From Sunxiuqinia elliptica (lineage in GTDB: Bacteria; Bacteroidota; Bacteroidia; Bacteroidales; Prolixibacteraceae): a DNA stretch of 64,000 bases. Below the pieces are notes generated by a model. That model worked only from the letters and a program-made list of their open reading frames with translations, ran no database searches and was not told where the DNA came from. Position numbers and translations under genes: made by a program. Below, piece after piece: positions 44,467 to 54,304 of this stretch (within the stretch, counting starts at the first letter, position 1; every line of letters begins with the position of its first letter). The stretch lies in assembly GCF_900113005.1 (NCBI RefSeq), contig NZ_FONW01000003.1, positions 62,001 to 126,000 of the forward strand, in the 5' to 3' direction.

Positions 44467-47400
44467 ATGAAAAAAAATCATTCCCATTATGGGGGAGGAG
44501 CGACCTTGGTTTCTCCTCAAAAAATTTTCCTAAAAATGAAAGTCACACTATTTGTTGTCTTGTTTTCAGCTATTCAGGTGCTTGCCACAGGAGCTTACTC
44601 GCAAACCAAAGGCTTCACTTTAGCGAAAGAAAATACGACACTTGAAAACGTACTGAAAGCGATTGAAGATCAGTCGAACTATTATTTTCTGTATAATGGA
44701 AGTTTGATTGATGTTTCGCAAAAGATCAACGTTAAACTGGAAAATCAAAGTCTGGAAGCAACGCTGCAAGCCTTGTTTAAAGATGCTGATGTAACTTACA
44801 AAATCTATAACAGGCAAATTGTTTTGTCTCCTGCAAAGACAGCCGCTGATGTTCAGCAAAGTATGGAAGTGAAGGGGAACGTTAGCGATGCATCAGGAGC
44901 GCCACTACCTGGCGTTACTGTTATCATTAAAGGAACGACAACCGGAACAATCACTGATTTCGATGGAAATTACGTCCTGTCAAATGTAGCTGAAGGAAGT
45001 ACTTTACTCTTCTCATTTGTTGGAATGAAACCACAAGAAGTAATTGTTGGTAACACTTCGACAATTGATGTAACGCTTGCTGAAGAGTCTATTGGAATTG
45101 AGGAAGTTGTTGCCATTGGTTATGGTACACAGAAAAAAGTCAACTTAACCGGTTCGGTGAGTACAATCGATTTCGCAAACGAAATTGAATCACGTCCTGT
45201 TACGACAACTTCCAGTGGACTTCAGGGAGCCATTCCAAACTTGCAAATTACCCCAGAAAGTGGAAAACCTGGTCATTCAGCTTCCATTAATGTTCGTGGT
45301 ACAACTTCAATAAACGGAGGAGGTCCTTTGGTTTTGGTTGATGGAGTTGAAATGAGCATGGACTTGGTAAATCCCAACGACATTGCCAATGTATCCGTTT
45401 TAAAGGATGCGGCAGCTTCTTCAATTTACGGTGTTCGTGCTGCTTATGGAGTCGTATTAATTACCACAAAAAGTGCAGGTAAAGAAGGAGAAACAACGGT
45501 TTCTTATTCAGGGAATGTGGCTTTTTCGAAACCAACGGTTTTACCAGACATGGTAGGAACAAGCTATGAGCATGCGGAGTTTATCAATAAGGCCTTGCTG
45601 AATGCTAACATCGGTGTCATGTTCGAAGATGATCATATTGAAGGGATGAAGGCTTGGGCACAAGACCCAACAAACAATCCTGAGTCCGAAATTATCCAAG
45701 GAACCTATCGCTTTTATGGTCATACCAACTGGGTTGATTTAATGATGAAGAATTCGGCACTTTCACATCGACACAACATCAATGTTTCGGGCGGAGGTGA
45801 GAAAACTCGTTTTTATTCTTCAATTGGGTTTGTTGAACAGCAAGGAATCATTCGTTATGCAGAAGATAAATATCAACGTTTAAATACACGGTTGAGTGTT
45901 GAGAACCAAACAAACGATTGGATGAAGCTTGGATTTAAATTGTTATATAATTATGTAGGAGAGGATGAACCTCATAAGTATAAAGACGATGTTTTCCGTC
46001 AAATGGTATTCTCTTCTCCTGTTCGTATAGCAACACCTTTCCTCGGCGATCCTAATTTCCCTGAGTATGATCCATTCATCGGTAAATATTTTGATGATCA
46101 AAATCCAATTTCCTTGTTGAAAGAGGGAGGACGTGATATGAGTAATACGCATGATATTTGGGCAAGCGTTAGTGCTGACTTGGATATTATGGAAGACTGG
46201 ACTGCTCGGATTGATTTTACCTATAACCGGAAAATGGACCGTTTTTCAGAGCATCGCAAACGGATTGACATGATCACAACAAGTTTCGTTGAAACAGAAG
46301 GAAATACGAACAACAACTCTTACAAGCAAATCAGTCGGGATAAAAGCTATTCTTCGTTTAATGCATGGACTCAATATGAAAAAACATTAGGAGAAAAGCA
46401 TTATGTGAAGGGAATGGTTGGATTCAATCAAGAGTTAACACAATATAGCTCTTTTTCTGCTTTGCGTCGGGAATTGCTATCTCAAAACTTGCCTTCTTTA
46501 AGCCTGGGAGTAGGCGATCAGCAGGTTGCCGAGTCTGGTTATGAGTGGGCTTTACGCGGAGGTTTCTTCCGTGCAAACTACATCTTCGATGATCGTTACT
46601 TAGTCGAGGTTAACGGACGTTACGATGGAACTTCTCGGTTCCCCAAAGATAATCGTTTTGTTTTTCTTCCTTCATTTTCACTGGCTTGGAGACTTTCCGA
46701 GGAAGCTTTTATGGAATCGACCAGAGGTTGGCTGGATAACCTGAAAGTCAGAGGATCGTATGGTTTGCTAGGAAACCAACTGTTAACAGCTAAAACATGG
46801 AGTGGCAATACCAAGTACTACCCTTATATCCCATTTATGGCATCAGGTTTTGCAGGTAATTATTTGTTCGGAACAGAGCAAGACTTGTTAATTAATCCTG
46901 CTGGTTTGGTATCCAATTCATTAACTTGGGAAAAAGCTTCTACTGTTAACTTTGGTTTCGATGTTACTATGCTTAATCAGCGTTTAGATGCCTCTTTTGA
47001 CTGGTACCGAAGAACCACTTCTGATATGTTGGTTAAGGTAGAATACCCTGAACTACTAGGAACAAGTGCTCCTCCTGCCAATAAGGCTGAACTTCAGACA
47101 ACTGGCTGGGAACTATCTGTAAGCTGGAAAGATCGTATTGGTAAGGATTTCTCATACGGACTAGGTGTAATTTTGTCTGACTCACAGGCTGAAATTACCA
47201 AGTACGATAATCCAACCAACAGTTTAGGCGATCATTATGTTGGGAAAAAGATTGGTGAAGTTTGGGGATATGAGACAGAAGGTTTTTTTGCTGTAGGAGA
47301 AGATATTGCTAGTCATGCCGACCAATCAAAGTTAGGAGCTAACTGGAAAGCCGGTGATATCAAATATGTTGATAGAAATGACGATGGCTTTGTGAATAAT

Positions 47401-47934
47401 GGTAAAAATACGCTTGAGGATCATGGCGACTTAAAAGTTGTTGGGAATACAACTCCTCGCTATCAGTATGGTATTACAGCCGATGTTACCTACAAAAATC
47501 TTTACATGAACCTCTTCTTGCAAGGAGTTGGGAAACGTGATTTCTGGCCAAGTTCTGAAGAGTTTTGGCCTGTTGCTACACAATACTACAATACGCAAAC
47601 TTGGTTTTTGACAGACACTTGGACTGAAGATAATCCAAATACCTATTTCCCTCGTCCAATTGCTCGGGAAACAAAAAACAGACAAAAGCAATCCAAATAC
47701 ATGCAAGATGCTTCTTACATCCGCTTAAAGAGTATTTCTGTGGGGTATAACATTCCTCGAAATTGGCTTGACGTAATTCGCGTCGCTAAAGCTTCAGTAT
47801 TTGTAAGTGGCGAAAATCTTTGGGAACACTCTAACATTAAAGGACCTTATGACCCTGAAGCAGCAAAAGGTAACGGAGCGATGCTTTATCCTTTTCAACG
47901 AACTTACTCTGTTGGTGTTAACGTAACATTTTAA
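44467..47934 (+). CDS. SusC-like TonB-dependent outer-membrane transporter with STN domain (unit 2)
   Basis: An 1155-residue importer. The signal peptide ends near TGAYSQ. The STN domain (about 55-120, FTLAKENTTLENVLKAIEDQSNYYFLYN), the CarboxypepD_reg-like domain (about 137-210, VKGNVSDASGAPLPGVTVIIKGTT), EEVVAIGYGTQKK, the plug with LVLVDGVEMSMDLVNPNDIANVSVLKDAAASSIYG and a barrel ending YSVGVNVTF are all present. It is clearly homologous to the unit 1 SusC yet divergent in the barrel, which suggests a different oligosaccharide. SusD follows after 23 bp. Confidence 0.96.
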   Translation: MKKNHSHYGGGATLVSPQKIFLKMKVTLFVVLFSAIQVLATGAYSQTKGFTLAKENTTLENVLKAIEDQSNYYFLYNGSLIDVSQKINVKLENQSLEATLQALFKDADVTYKIYNRQIVLSPAKTAADVQQSMEVKGNVSDASGAPLPGVTVIIKGTTTGTITDFDGNYVLSNVAEGSTLLFSFVGMKPQEVIVGNTSTIDVTLAEESIGIEEVVAIGYGTQKKVNLTGSVSTIDFANEIESRPVTTTSSGLQGAIPNLQITPESGKPGHSASINVRGTTSINGGGPLVLVDGVEMSMDLVNPNDIANVSVLKDAAASSIYGVRAAYGVVLITTKSAGKEGETTVSYSGNVAFSKPTVLPDMVGTSYEHAEFINKALLNANIGVMFEDDHIEGMKAWAQDPTNNPESEIIQGTYRFYGHTNWVDLMMKNSALSHRHNINVSGGGEKTRFYSSIGFVEQQGIIRYAEDKYQRLNTRLSVENQTNDWMKLGFKLLYNYVGEDEPHKYKDDVFRQMVFSSPVRIATPFLGDPNFPEYDPFIGKYFDDQNPISLLKEGGRDMSNTHDIWASVSADLDIMEDWTARIDFTYNRKMDRFSEHRKRIDMITTSFVETEGNTNNNSYKQISRDKSYSSFNAWTQYEKTLGEKHYVKGMVGFNQELTQYSSFSALRRELLSQNLPSLSLGVGDQQVAESGYEWALRGGFFRANYIFDDRYLVEVNGRYDGTSRFPKDNRFVFLPSFSLAWRLSEEAFMESTRGWLDNLKVRGSYGLLGNQLLTAKTWSGNTKYYPYIPFMASGFAGNYLFGTEQDLLINPAGLVSNSLTWEKASTVNFGFDVTMLNQRLDASFDWYRRTTSDMLVKVEYPELLGTSAPPANKAELQTTGWELSVSWKDRIGKDFSYGLGVILSDSQAEITKYDNPTNSLGDHYVGKKIGEVWGYETEGFFAVGEDIASHADQSKLGANWKAGDIKYVDRNDDGFVNNGKNTLEDHGDLKVVGNTTPRYQYGITADVTYKNLYMNLFLQGVGKRDFWPSSEEFWPVATQYYNTQTWFLTDTWTEDNPNTYFPRPIARETKNRQKQSKYMQDASYIRLKSISVGYNIPRNWLDVIRVAKASVFVSGENLWEHSNIKGPYDPEAAKGNGAMLYPFQRTYSVGVNVTF

Positions 47935-47957
47935 ATTACTCAAGCAATTCAAATAAG

Positions 47958-49739
47958 ATGAAGAAAATAATAAAAAATATAGGATTAGTATTGAGTGGCT
48001 TAGCAGTATTGAGCTCTTGCAACGATTCTTTTTTAGATCGCACGCCAACTCATGACCTGAATGACAATAGCTTTTGGACGACAGCAAATGACTTGAAGAC
48101 GTATAATAACGGGATTTACAACGAAGCCGGCAATAACAACGACTACATGTTTTTGCTGGGATTTACCAACGGAGCTTGGTCCAGTAATACCCACAGTGTT
48201 TTTGCTTTTGAAGCACAATCTGATAACATGGCTTCAATGTCATCGCGACATCAATGGGCAACAAAAATTGCAGCTGGGCAAGAAGTTGTTCCCAATGATG
48301 CAGGTCGTGGTGGTTGGAAATGGAGTGTATTAAGAAGAATCAATGTTTTCTTTCAGAATTATCAGAAGGTAAATGCTGATGAAACAATCATCAATGAATA
48401 TGCTGGAGAAGCTTATTTCTTTAGAGCTTGGTTTTATCTGGATAAAGTTCAGATGTATGGAGATGTACCCTACTTGACAGAACCTCTAAACACTGATTCT
48501 CCTGAGCTGTACGGTGAGCGGATGCCTCGGAAGATGGTAATGGATTCTGTGTTGAGAGATATCAATAAAGCTTGCGAATACTTGCCTTTGGATTGGGATA
48601 GTGATAGTCCTAGTCGTATTACCAAAGGAGCTGCTTTGGCCTTGAAATCACGTATCTGTTTATACGAAGGAACCTTCCGTAAATATCATAATTTAGGTGA
48701 TCATGAGAAATTCCTAAATGAAGCTATAAAAGCTTCTGAAGACTTAATGGCACTAAACAAGTACGCAATACACAACACCGGAAATCCAGCGACGGATTAT
48801 ACGACTTTGTTTACCAGCGAAGACTTAGCATCAAACGATGAAGTTATCCTCTATCGTAAGTATCAAACAGGAGTCTTAGGGCATCGTTTGTGCGGATATA
48901 TTATGGCTAATGTTGTTGGTGTTACCAAAGACTTAGTGGATGATTATTTGTGTCTTGAGGCAGATGGAACAGCTCTTCCTACTGGATTAAGCGCTGTATA
49001 TAACGACAACAGCATTGAGGATGTATTAACTAATCGCGATCCGCGTTTAACACAAACAGTTTTAGATCCTCGTCAGGCGCATGACATCTTCTTTAACAAG
49101 GATCAATATGAATACCCAATTCTTGATGGAATGAAAGGGAATAAGTCAACAACTGGTTATCATGCGATTAAGTATTACATTGCCGAGCAAGATAAAAAAG
49201 GCTATGGCAAAGAAGACCATGATGCTCCATTGTTCCGATATGCAGAAGTTTTATTAAACCTTGCTGAGGCTAAAGCTGAGTTAGGAACAATTACTCAAGC
49301 TGATTTGGATCGGACGATTAATGTTATTCGCGAACGGGCGGCTATGCCTGCTTTAACACTGAATCCTCCAATGGATCCAAAGTATGCTGATGAAGGCATC
49401 TCTTCGTTGCTTGTTGAAATTCGTCGTGAGAGACGTGTTGAGCTTTCTTTCGAACAACTACGTTACACCGATTTAATGCGCTGGAAATGGGGAAAACGAT
49501 TGGCCTTGCCAGTTCTTGGAATGCGTTTCGAAGAGTCAGATCGCAACGATCCTCATTTTGCAGATATTAGTGATCGGGTAAAAACAGTCAATGTTGATGG
49601 AAAAAACTACATTGATGTGTTTGCAGGAACCGACTTTGAGAACCGTGTTTTTGATGAAAACAAACACTATTATCACCCAATTCCTGTAAATGTTATTTCA
49701 AAGAATCCAGCAATTGAACAAAACTCTAATTGGGAATAG
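47958..49739 (+). CDS. SusD-like glycan-binding lipoprotein (unit 2)
   Basis: A 593-residue surface lipoprotein. The lipobox LSSC (Cys21) is followed by NDSFLDRTPTHDLNDNSFWTT. SusD motifs are EAYFFRAWFYLDKVQMYGDVPYL, FRYAEVLLNLAEAKAELG and EIRRERRVELSFEQLRYTDLMRWKWGK, and the C-terminus YYHPIPVNVISKNPAIEQNSNWE. It acts with the preceding SusC at the cell surface. A strong terminator lies 68 bp after the stop, so the enzyme genes downstream probably have a separate promoter or depend on read-through. Confidence 0.95.
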   Translation: MKKIIKNIGLVLSGLAVLSSCNDSFLDRTPTHDLNDNSFWTTANDLKTYNNGIYNEAGNNNDYMFLLGFTNGAWSSNTHSVFAFEAQSDNMASMSSRHQWATKIAAGQEVVPNDAGRGGWKWSVLRRINVFFQNYQKVNADETIINEYAGEAYFFRAWFYLDKVQMYGDVPYLTEPLNTDSPELYGERMPRKMVMDSVLRDINKACEYLPLDWDSDSPSRITKGAALALKSRICLYEGTFRKYHNLGDHEKFLNEAIKASEDLMALNKYAIHNTGNPATDYTTLFTSEDLASNDEVILYRKYQTGVLGHRLCGYIMANVVGVTKDLVDDYLCLEADGTALPTGLSAVYNDNSIEDVLTNRDPRLTQTVLDPRQAHDIFFNKDQYEYPILDGMKGNKSTTGYHAIKYYIAEQDKKGYGKEDHDAPLFRYAEVLLNLAEAKAELGTITQADLDRTINVIRERAAMPALTLNPPMDPKYADEGISSLLVEIRRERRVELSFEQLRYTDLMRWKWGKRLALPVLGMRFEESDRNDPHFADISDRVKTVNVDGKNYIDVFAGTDFENRVFDENKHYYHPIPVNVISKNPAIEQNSNWE

Positions 49740-50144
49740 CTGTTCGCAGGGGTTTGGTGCAATCGATTCAAATAACTTAAGCAATAGTTAGGTGTTGCTT
49801 TTTCAGAAACTGCAAGGTTTGATATTCAAAAGCCTTGCAGTTTTTTTGTCATTTTGGGAGTTCATATTCGTTCTTCGTTTAATTTTCCAAGCCCGTAAGT
49901 GCTGTTTCTTGCTACAAAAGAAGTATATAAGTCATTTTAAAATGGCTGAGGAATTTGTCGAATTTGGTTTGAAATTGGAGGATTAAGACCTTGGTAAATA
50001 AATTTTGACCAAAATCTATTTGATTAAAAATTTAATACTCAAAAAAAAGATTAATACTTTTAGCAGTTAAACACCGCCTGGTGTGAAGTATTTAACAGGT
50101 TTTAGCAATAAACCTCTAATCAATAAAACTAAATTATAAACTAA
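49740..50144. other. Intergenic region after SusD of unit 2
   Basis: It contains the SusD terminator at 49807-49847. The rest, to 50144, holds no convincing gene. It should carry the promoter of the enzyme genes. Confidence 0.45.
49807..49847 (+). terminator. Terminator after SusD of unit 2
   Basis: AAACTGCAAGG and CCTTGCAGTTT form an 11-bp perfect stem, followed by further T residues. Confidence 0.9.
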
Positions 50145-50846
50145 ATGAAGCAAAAAGTATTTTTAGTAGCAGTCCTGCTATCTGTAACATTCTTGAGCAA
50201 TGCGCAAGGATTAAACACATTAACAAAAGAAGAAAAGAAGGCAGGCTGGGAGTTACTCTTTAACGGAAAAAACCTTGACGGGTGGAAAATTTTTCAAGGA
50301 GGTGACGTTAAAGGATGGAAAGTCATTGATGGTATTTTAAATAACTCAGGAGTAGGAAGTGACCATGGTGGCGACATTATTTCCAAAAAGCAGTTTAAAG
50401 ACTTTGAATTATACTTGGAATGGAAAATTGCTCCGAAAAGCAACAGCGGTGTTTTTATTCGTGTGCAGGAAGGCGACACCAAAAAGATTTATGAAACAGG
50501 GCCAGAATACCAGTTACTTGACGATAAGGGATGGCCAACCAAATTGGACGATAGCCAATACTCCGGAGCCAACTATGCGATGCATACGCCTCAAGGGGCT
50601 GAAGTTAATCCCATTGATGAGTGGAACACAACGCGCATCGTTGTAAAAGGAAGCCAGGTACAGCATTTTTTGAATGGTAAGAAAGTGGTTGAATATGAGT
50701 TATGGACTGATGAGTGGAAAACTTTAAAAAGCGAGTGCAAATGGAAGGATAAACCGCTTTATGGAATGGCAAAAAAAGGCCATATTGGTTTACAAGACCA
50801 TGGTGGACTAACACAGTTCAGAAACATCAAAATCAGAAAACTATAA
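50145..50846 (+). CDS. DUF1080 (3-keto-disaccharide hydrolase type) exported protein
   Basis: A 233-residue exported protein with a concanavalin-like jelly roll. Signal peptide MKQKVFLVAVLLSVTFLSNAQ is followed by GWELLFNGKNLDGW, FELYLEWKIAPKSNSGVFIRV, ETGPEYQLLDDKGWP, EWNTTRIVVKGSQVQHFLNGKKVVEYE and GHIGLQDHGGLTQFRNIKIRKL. These are the DUF1080 hallmarks. Members characterised in Bacteroidota cleave 3-keto-glycosides formed by Gfo/Idh/MocA oxidoreductases. The next gene, 10 bp away, is exactly such an oxidoreductase, so the pair probably performs oxidation-assisted glycoside cleavage in the periplasm. Confidence 0.9.
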   Translation: MKQKVFLVAVLLSVTFLSNAQGLNTLTKEEKKAGWELLFNGKNLDGWKIFQGGDVKGWKVIDGILNNSGVGSDHGGDIISKKQFKDFELYLEWKIAPKSNSGVFIRVQEGDTKKIYETGPEYQLLDDKGWPTKLDDSQYSGANYAMHTPQGAEVNPIDEWNTTRIVVKGSQVQHFLNGKKVVEYELWTDEWKTLKSECKWKDKPLYGMAKKGHIGLQDHGGLTQFRNIKIRKL

Positions 50847-50856
50847 ATTAAACCAC

Positions 50857-52146
50857 ATGAAAAGAAGAGATTTTCTAAAAGGAGCGGCCGCATTCGGCTC
50901 AATTACCCTATTGCCTTCATCGGTTTGGGCACTGGCCAAAAATGGTAAACTAAGAACTGCCCACATTGGTGTTGGCGGAATGGGGAATTCCGATTTGGGT
51001 TCTATTGCTTCGCATTCGCAGGTTGAAGTTACGGCCCTTTGCGATGTTGACTCTGTTCGGTTGGCTGCTGCCAAAAAATTGCATCCCAATGCCAAAACAT
51101 TCAGCGACTATCGGGTGCTATTTGACAAGATGAGAGATGCTATTGATGCGGTTATTGTGTCAACACCGGACCACACACACGCACCGGCATCGATGCTGGC
51201 CATGCAGATGGGTAAGCCTGTTTATTGTCAGAAACCTTTGACACACCATGTTTCAGAGGCTCGGGCGATGCGTAAATATGCCGAAGACAATAAGCTGATC
51301 ACTCAAATGGGGATTCAATGCCATTCCAGTGACATGTATTTAAAAGCGGCTCTTTTAATTAAATCCGGAATTATTGGAAAGGTAAATACCGTACGAGCCT
51401 GGTCTCCTAAAAACTGGGGATACGACGGACCTGCTCCAACAGGAAGCGATCCAGTTCCATCCACATTGGACTGGAACTTGTGGTTAGGCACTTCGCCTGA
51501 ACGCCCGTATAAAGACAAAATTTACCATCCGGGGAATTGGCGTAAGTTATTGGATTATGGCTGTGGAACCTTAGGCGATATGGGAGTTCATATTTTTGAT
51601 ACGCCTTATACCGCACTGGAGTTGGATGTACCAAGAACCATTAAAACCAAATGTCGTAAGCCAACCGGATTTGGGCATCCCGAGCACAATGTGGTTGAAT
51701 ACGAATTTCCGGGAACGAAATACACCACTGAAAGTTTAAAGTGGGTGTGGTATGATGGTCCTGGAGCGCCTAAGAAACACAAAGATCTGGAGCTGCCCAA
51801 CAATGAAAAGCTCCCGGAACAGGGGGCCATGTTTATCGGTGAAAAAGGAAACTTGCTCTTGCCTCACTGGGATTACCCGAAATTGATTGTCAATGGAAAA
51901 TACGAACCCATCGACTTCCCGGACATCCCTAAAGCCGACCACTATCACCAGTTTGTTGATGCGTGCTTAGGAAAAGATGAGTGCAGTGCTCCGTTTACTT
52001 ATGCTGCACGGTTAACAGAGTCTATTTTGTTGGGAGTTATTGCCAACCGTTTCCCTAATCAGATTTTGCATTGGGATATTGCATCGGCAAAATTTGTTGA
52101 ACCCGAGGCTAATCAATTGTTAGACTTCAAATACAGGAAGTTTTAG
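50857..52146 (+). CDS. Tat-exported Gfo/Idh/MocA-family oxidoreductase
   Basis: A 429-residue NAD(P)-dependent sugar oxidoreductase. The N-terminus MKRRDFLKGAAAFGSITLLP is a twin-arginine signal, so the enzyme would fold with its cofactor before export. The Rossmann motif is AHIGVGGMGNSDLG. The catalytic-region motif is CQKPLTHHVSEARAM, with Gln where many relatives have Glu. GDMGVHIFDTPYTAL lies in the C-terminal domain. It is translated together with the DUF1080 gene (10-bp gap). It probably makes, or reduces back, a 3-keto group on sugars during glycan breakdown. A terminator follows. Confidence 0.9.
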   Translation: MKRRDFLKGAAAFGSITLLPSSVWALAKNGKLRTAHIGVGGMGNSDLGSIASHSQVEVTALCDVDSVRLAAAKKLHPNAKTFSDYRVLFDKMRDAIDAVIVSTPDHTHAPASMLAMQMGKPVYCQKPLTHHVSEARAMRKYAEDNKLITQMGIQCHSSDMYLKAALLIKSGIIGKVNTVRAWSPKNWGYDGPAPTGSDPVPSTLDWNLWLGTSPERPYKDKIYHPGNWRKLLDYGCGTLGDMGVHIFDTPYTALELDVPRTIKTKCRKPTGFGHPEHNVVEYEFPGTKYTTESLKWVWYDGPGAPKKHKDLELPNNEKLPEQGAMFIGEKGNLLLPHWDYPKLIVNGKYEPIDFPDIPKADHYHQFVDACLGKDECSAPFTYAARLTESILLGVIANRFPNQILHWDIASAKFVEPEANQLLDFKYRKF

Positions 52147-52534
52147 ATTTATAAGCCATTTATAATGAGTACTACTAGAGGGTGTCAAAAAAATAGAAGC
52201 CTCAAGTAGTACTCATTTTTTTTACCTTTTTCGTATTGGATAATTTTAGTAATCACCTTTCTATAAGTTGAATTCAACGCTACATGGAGGCATATTATTA
52301 ATCTGCCCAGATATTGAACTTTTATTAGCTTGAACAACTCAGATAATTCTGTAATTTTGAATTTTTCCTCCTGAATCTGCTTTTATCATTCAAGTAAGCA
52401 GGAGTTCATGAGGATGTTTCGGTGCAAAAAGAGTGTGTTTGAAGATTCAGTATTGGCCAGTTTCTATACAGTTGTCAAAGTGGAAATCATTCGAATAGCT
52501 AAAAATCTATTATAAACATATAACGTCATACAAA
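52147..52534. other. Intergenic region between oxidoreductase and sulfatase
   Basis: It contains the terminator at 52163-52223. The remaining 300 bp carry no gene that I can support and no clear promoter box. Confidence 0.45.
52163..52223 (+). terminator. Terminator after the DUF1080-oxidoreductase pair
   Basis: AATGAGTACTACT and AGTAGTACTCATT form a 13-bp perfect stem closing a 28-nt loop, followed by TTTTTT. Confidence 0.88.
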
Positions 52535-53962
52535 ATGAAAAGAGAGCTTGCTTTTGTTGGCCTTGCGCTATTGCTTGGCAGTTGCTCAAAAACGGAGAAG
52601 AAACCAAATGTCCTTTTTATTATCAGCGATGACCTGACGGCAACAGCTGCTTCGTCCTATGAAAATAAAGCATGCCAGACCCCAAATATTGATCAGCTGG
52701 CATCTGAAGGAGTACGCTTTACCAAGGCTTATTCACAATATCCTGTCTGCGGTCCGTCAAGGGCTTCCATGATGTTTGGCTATTACCCGAGTGCAACAGG
52801 GACCTATGGTTACGTTAGCGGAAGGGAGAATGTTGGACCGGACCGGAAAAGCTGGGCTCAGTTATTTCGCGATAACGGTTATTACACGGCAAGGGTGAGT
52901 AAAATCTATCATATGGGAGTGCCTATTGACATTGAAAAGGGGAGTGACGGAGAAGATGATCCAGCTTCATGGACTGAAAAATTCAATAGCAAAGGGCCAG
53001 AATGGAAAGCGCCAGGTGAAGGTGAGCTTGTCCAAGGAAATCCAGATGGAACGCTTCCCATCAAAGGAGGGAATGTGATGACCATTGTTAAAGCTGATGG
53101 TGATGACTTGGTGCATTCTGATGGACGAACTGCAGAGAAAGCTTGCCAATTAATACGAGAGCACAAGAATGATCCCTTTTTCCTGGCCGTTGGATTTGTA
53201 AGGCCTCATGTGCCTTTTGTTGCTCCGGCAAACTATTTTGATCCTTACCCACATGAAGAGGTCAATTTGCCCCGTAAAGTTGAAGGAGACTGGGACGATA
53301 TTCCAAAGCGAGGCATCAATTATGTTACCAGCGTGAATGGACAGATGAACGAAACACAGGAGAAGAAAGCTGTTGCTGCTTATTATGCTTCCGTGTCGTA
53401 CATGGACGCCCAGGTAGGAAAAGTCTTAAAAACGCTGGAAGAAGAAGGACTCGAGGATAACACAATTGTGGTATTTACGTCTGATCATGGTTTCCATTTA
53501 GGAGAACACAGCTTTTGGATGAAAGTGAGTTTGCACGAGGAGTCAGTTCGTGTTCCTATGATCATTAAAGTGCCAGGAAAAAAACCAGCAGTTTGTCACT
53601 CCTTTGCTGAATTGGTTGATTTATATCCAACCATTGCAGAATTAGCTGGCTTGGAATACTCCGAGCATTTGCAAGGAAAAAGCTTGGCCAAAACACTCGA
53701 CAATCCGGAGCATGCGGTTCGGGATATGGCCTTTTCGGTGACTCAAGGAGGAAAATCATTTCTTCTTAGAACCGATAAATGGGCATACATTCAATACGAT
53801 GAAGATGCCGGATCGGGCATTGAGTTGTTCGATATGGAAAAGGACCCGCAACAATTCACCAACTTAGCTGAAAATCCAGCTTACGCAACGGTTGTTGACG
53901 ACTTCAAAGAAAAGCTAAAACATAAACTTCAGGAGGTTAGAACAAACGATTTGAATTTATAA
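52535..53962 (+). CDS. Family S1 sulfatase, iduronate-2-sulfatase-like lipoprotein
   Basis: A 475-residue sulfatase. The lipobox GSC (Cys17) suggests a lipid anchor. The metal site is ISDDLTATAASSY. The formylglycine motif is CGPSR at Cys72 within YPVCGPSRASMMFG. Further signatures are GFVRPHVPFVAPANYFD and TSDHGFHLGEHSFWMK, which resemble iduronate-2-sulfatase-type enzymes acting on uronate or related 2-O-sulfates. The exact position of the sulfate it removes cannot be read from the sequence. It starts the downstream enzyme block of unit 2. Confidence 0.91.
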   Translation: MKRELAFVGLALLLGSCSKTEKKPNVLFIISDDLTATAASSYENKACQTPNIDQLASEGVRFTKAYSQYPVCGPSRASMMFGYYPSATGTYGYVSGRENVGPDRKSWAQLFRDNGYYTARVSKIYHMGVPIDIEKGSDGEDDPASWTEKFNSKGPEWKAPGEGELVQGNPDGTLPIKGGNVMTIVKADGDDLVHSDGRTAEKACQLIREHKNDPFFLAVGFVRPHVPFVAPANYFDPYPHEEVNLPRKVEGDWDDIPKRGINYVTSVNGQMNETQEKKAVAAYYASVSYMDAQVGKVLKTLEEEGLEDNTIVVFTSDHGFHLGEHSFWMKVSLHEESVRVPMIIKVPGKKPAVCHSFAELVDLYPTIAELAGLEYSEHLQGKSLAKTLDNPEHAVRDMAFSVTQGGKSFLLRTDKWAYIQYDEDAGSGIELFDMEKDPQQFTNLAENPAYATVVDDFKEKLKHKLQEVRTNDLNL

Positions 53963-54304
53963 AACTCGTTTTATTCCAGACTAATCTCTGCCTGCTTGAT
54001 TGCTCCCTGATTCTTAAATTATTTGAATCAGGGAGCAATTGTGTTTAAAGCCCCATCATCCACCCCAATTTTAGCCAAATAACATTCTAAGAAAGTTCCT
54101 TGAGTAGATTCATTTATTATGTTGACATCGAATGTCTTGAAAAGTGCTATTGAACGATTCTGGTTAAAAAATACAGTGATTGTGCAATCGATTTCACTTC
54201 TTTTAATTATCTTCGAACAGTCAAGAAAAAGTAAATAATTGATTTTGATTTTATGGGAGCGACCTAAGCTCTTTTGCCTATTAAAACGACTAAACATTTT
54301 ACCA
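53963..54304. other. Intergenic region between sulfatase and GH20
   Basis: It contains the hairpin at 53999-54039 and no gene that I can support. A 98-codon minus-strand frame here has no family features. Confidence 0.45.
53999..54039 (+). terminator. Terminator-like hairpin after the sulfatase
   Basis: ATTGCTCCCTGATTC and GAATCAGGGAGCAAT form a 15-bp perfect stem with an 11-nt loop. The following tract TGTGTTT is only moderately T-rich. Confidence 0.75.

Noticed and set aside
49792-49986. 64-codon plus-strand frame after SusD of unit 2
   Set aside because: It begins inside the terminator hairpin and has no conserved-looking features.
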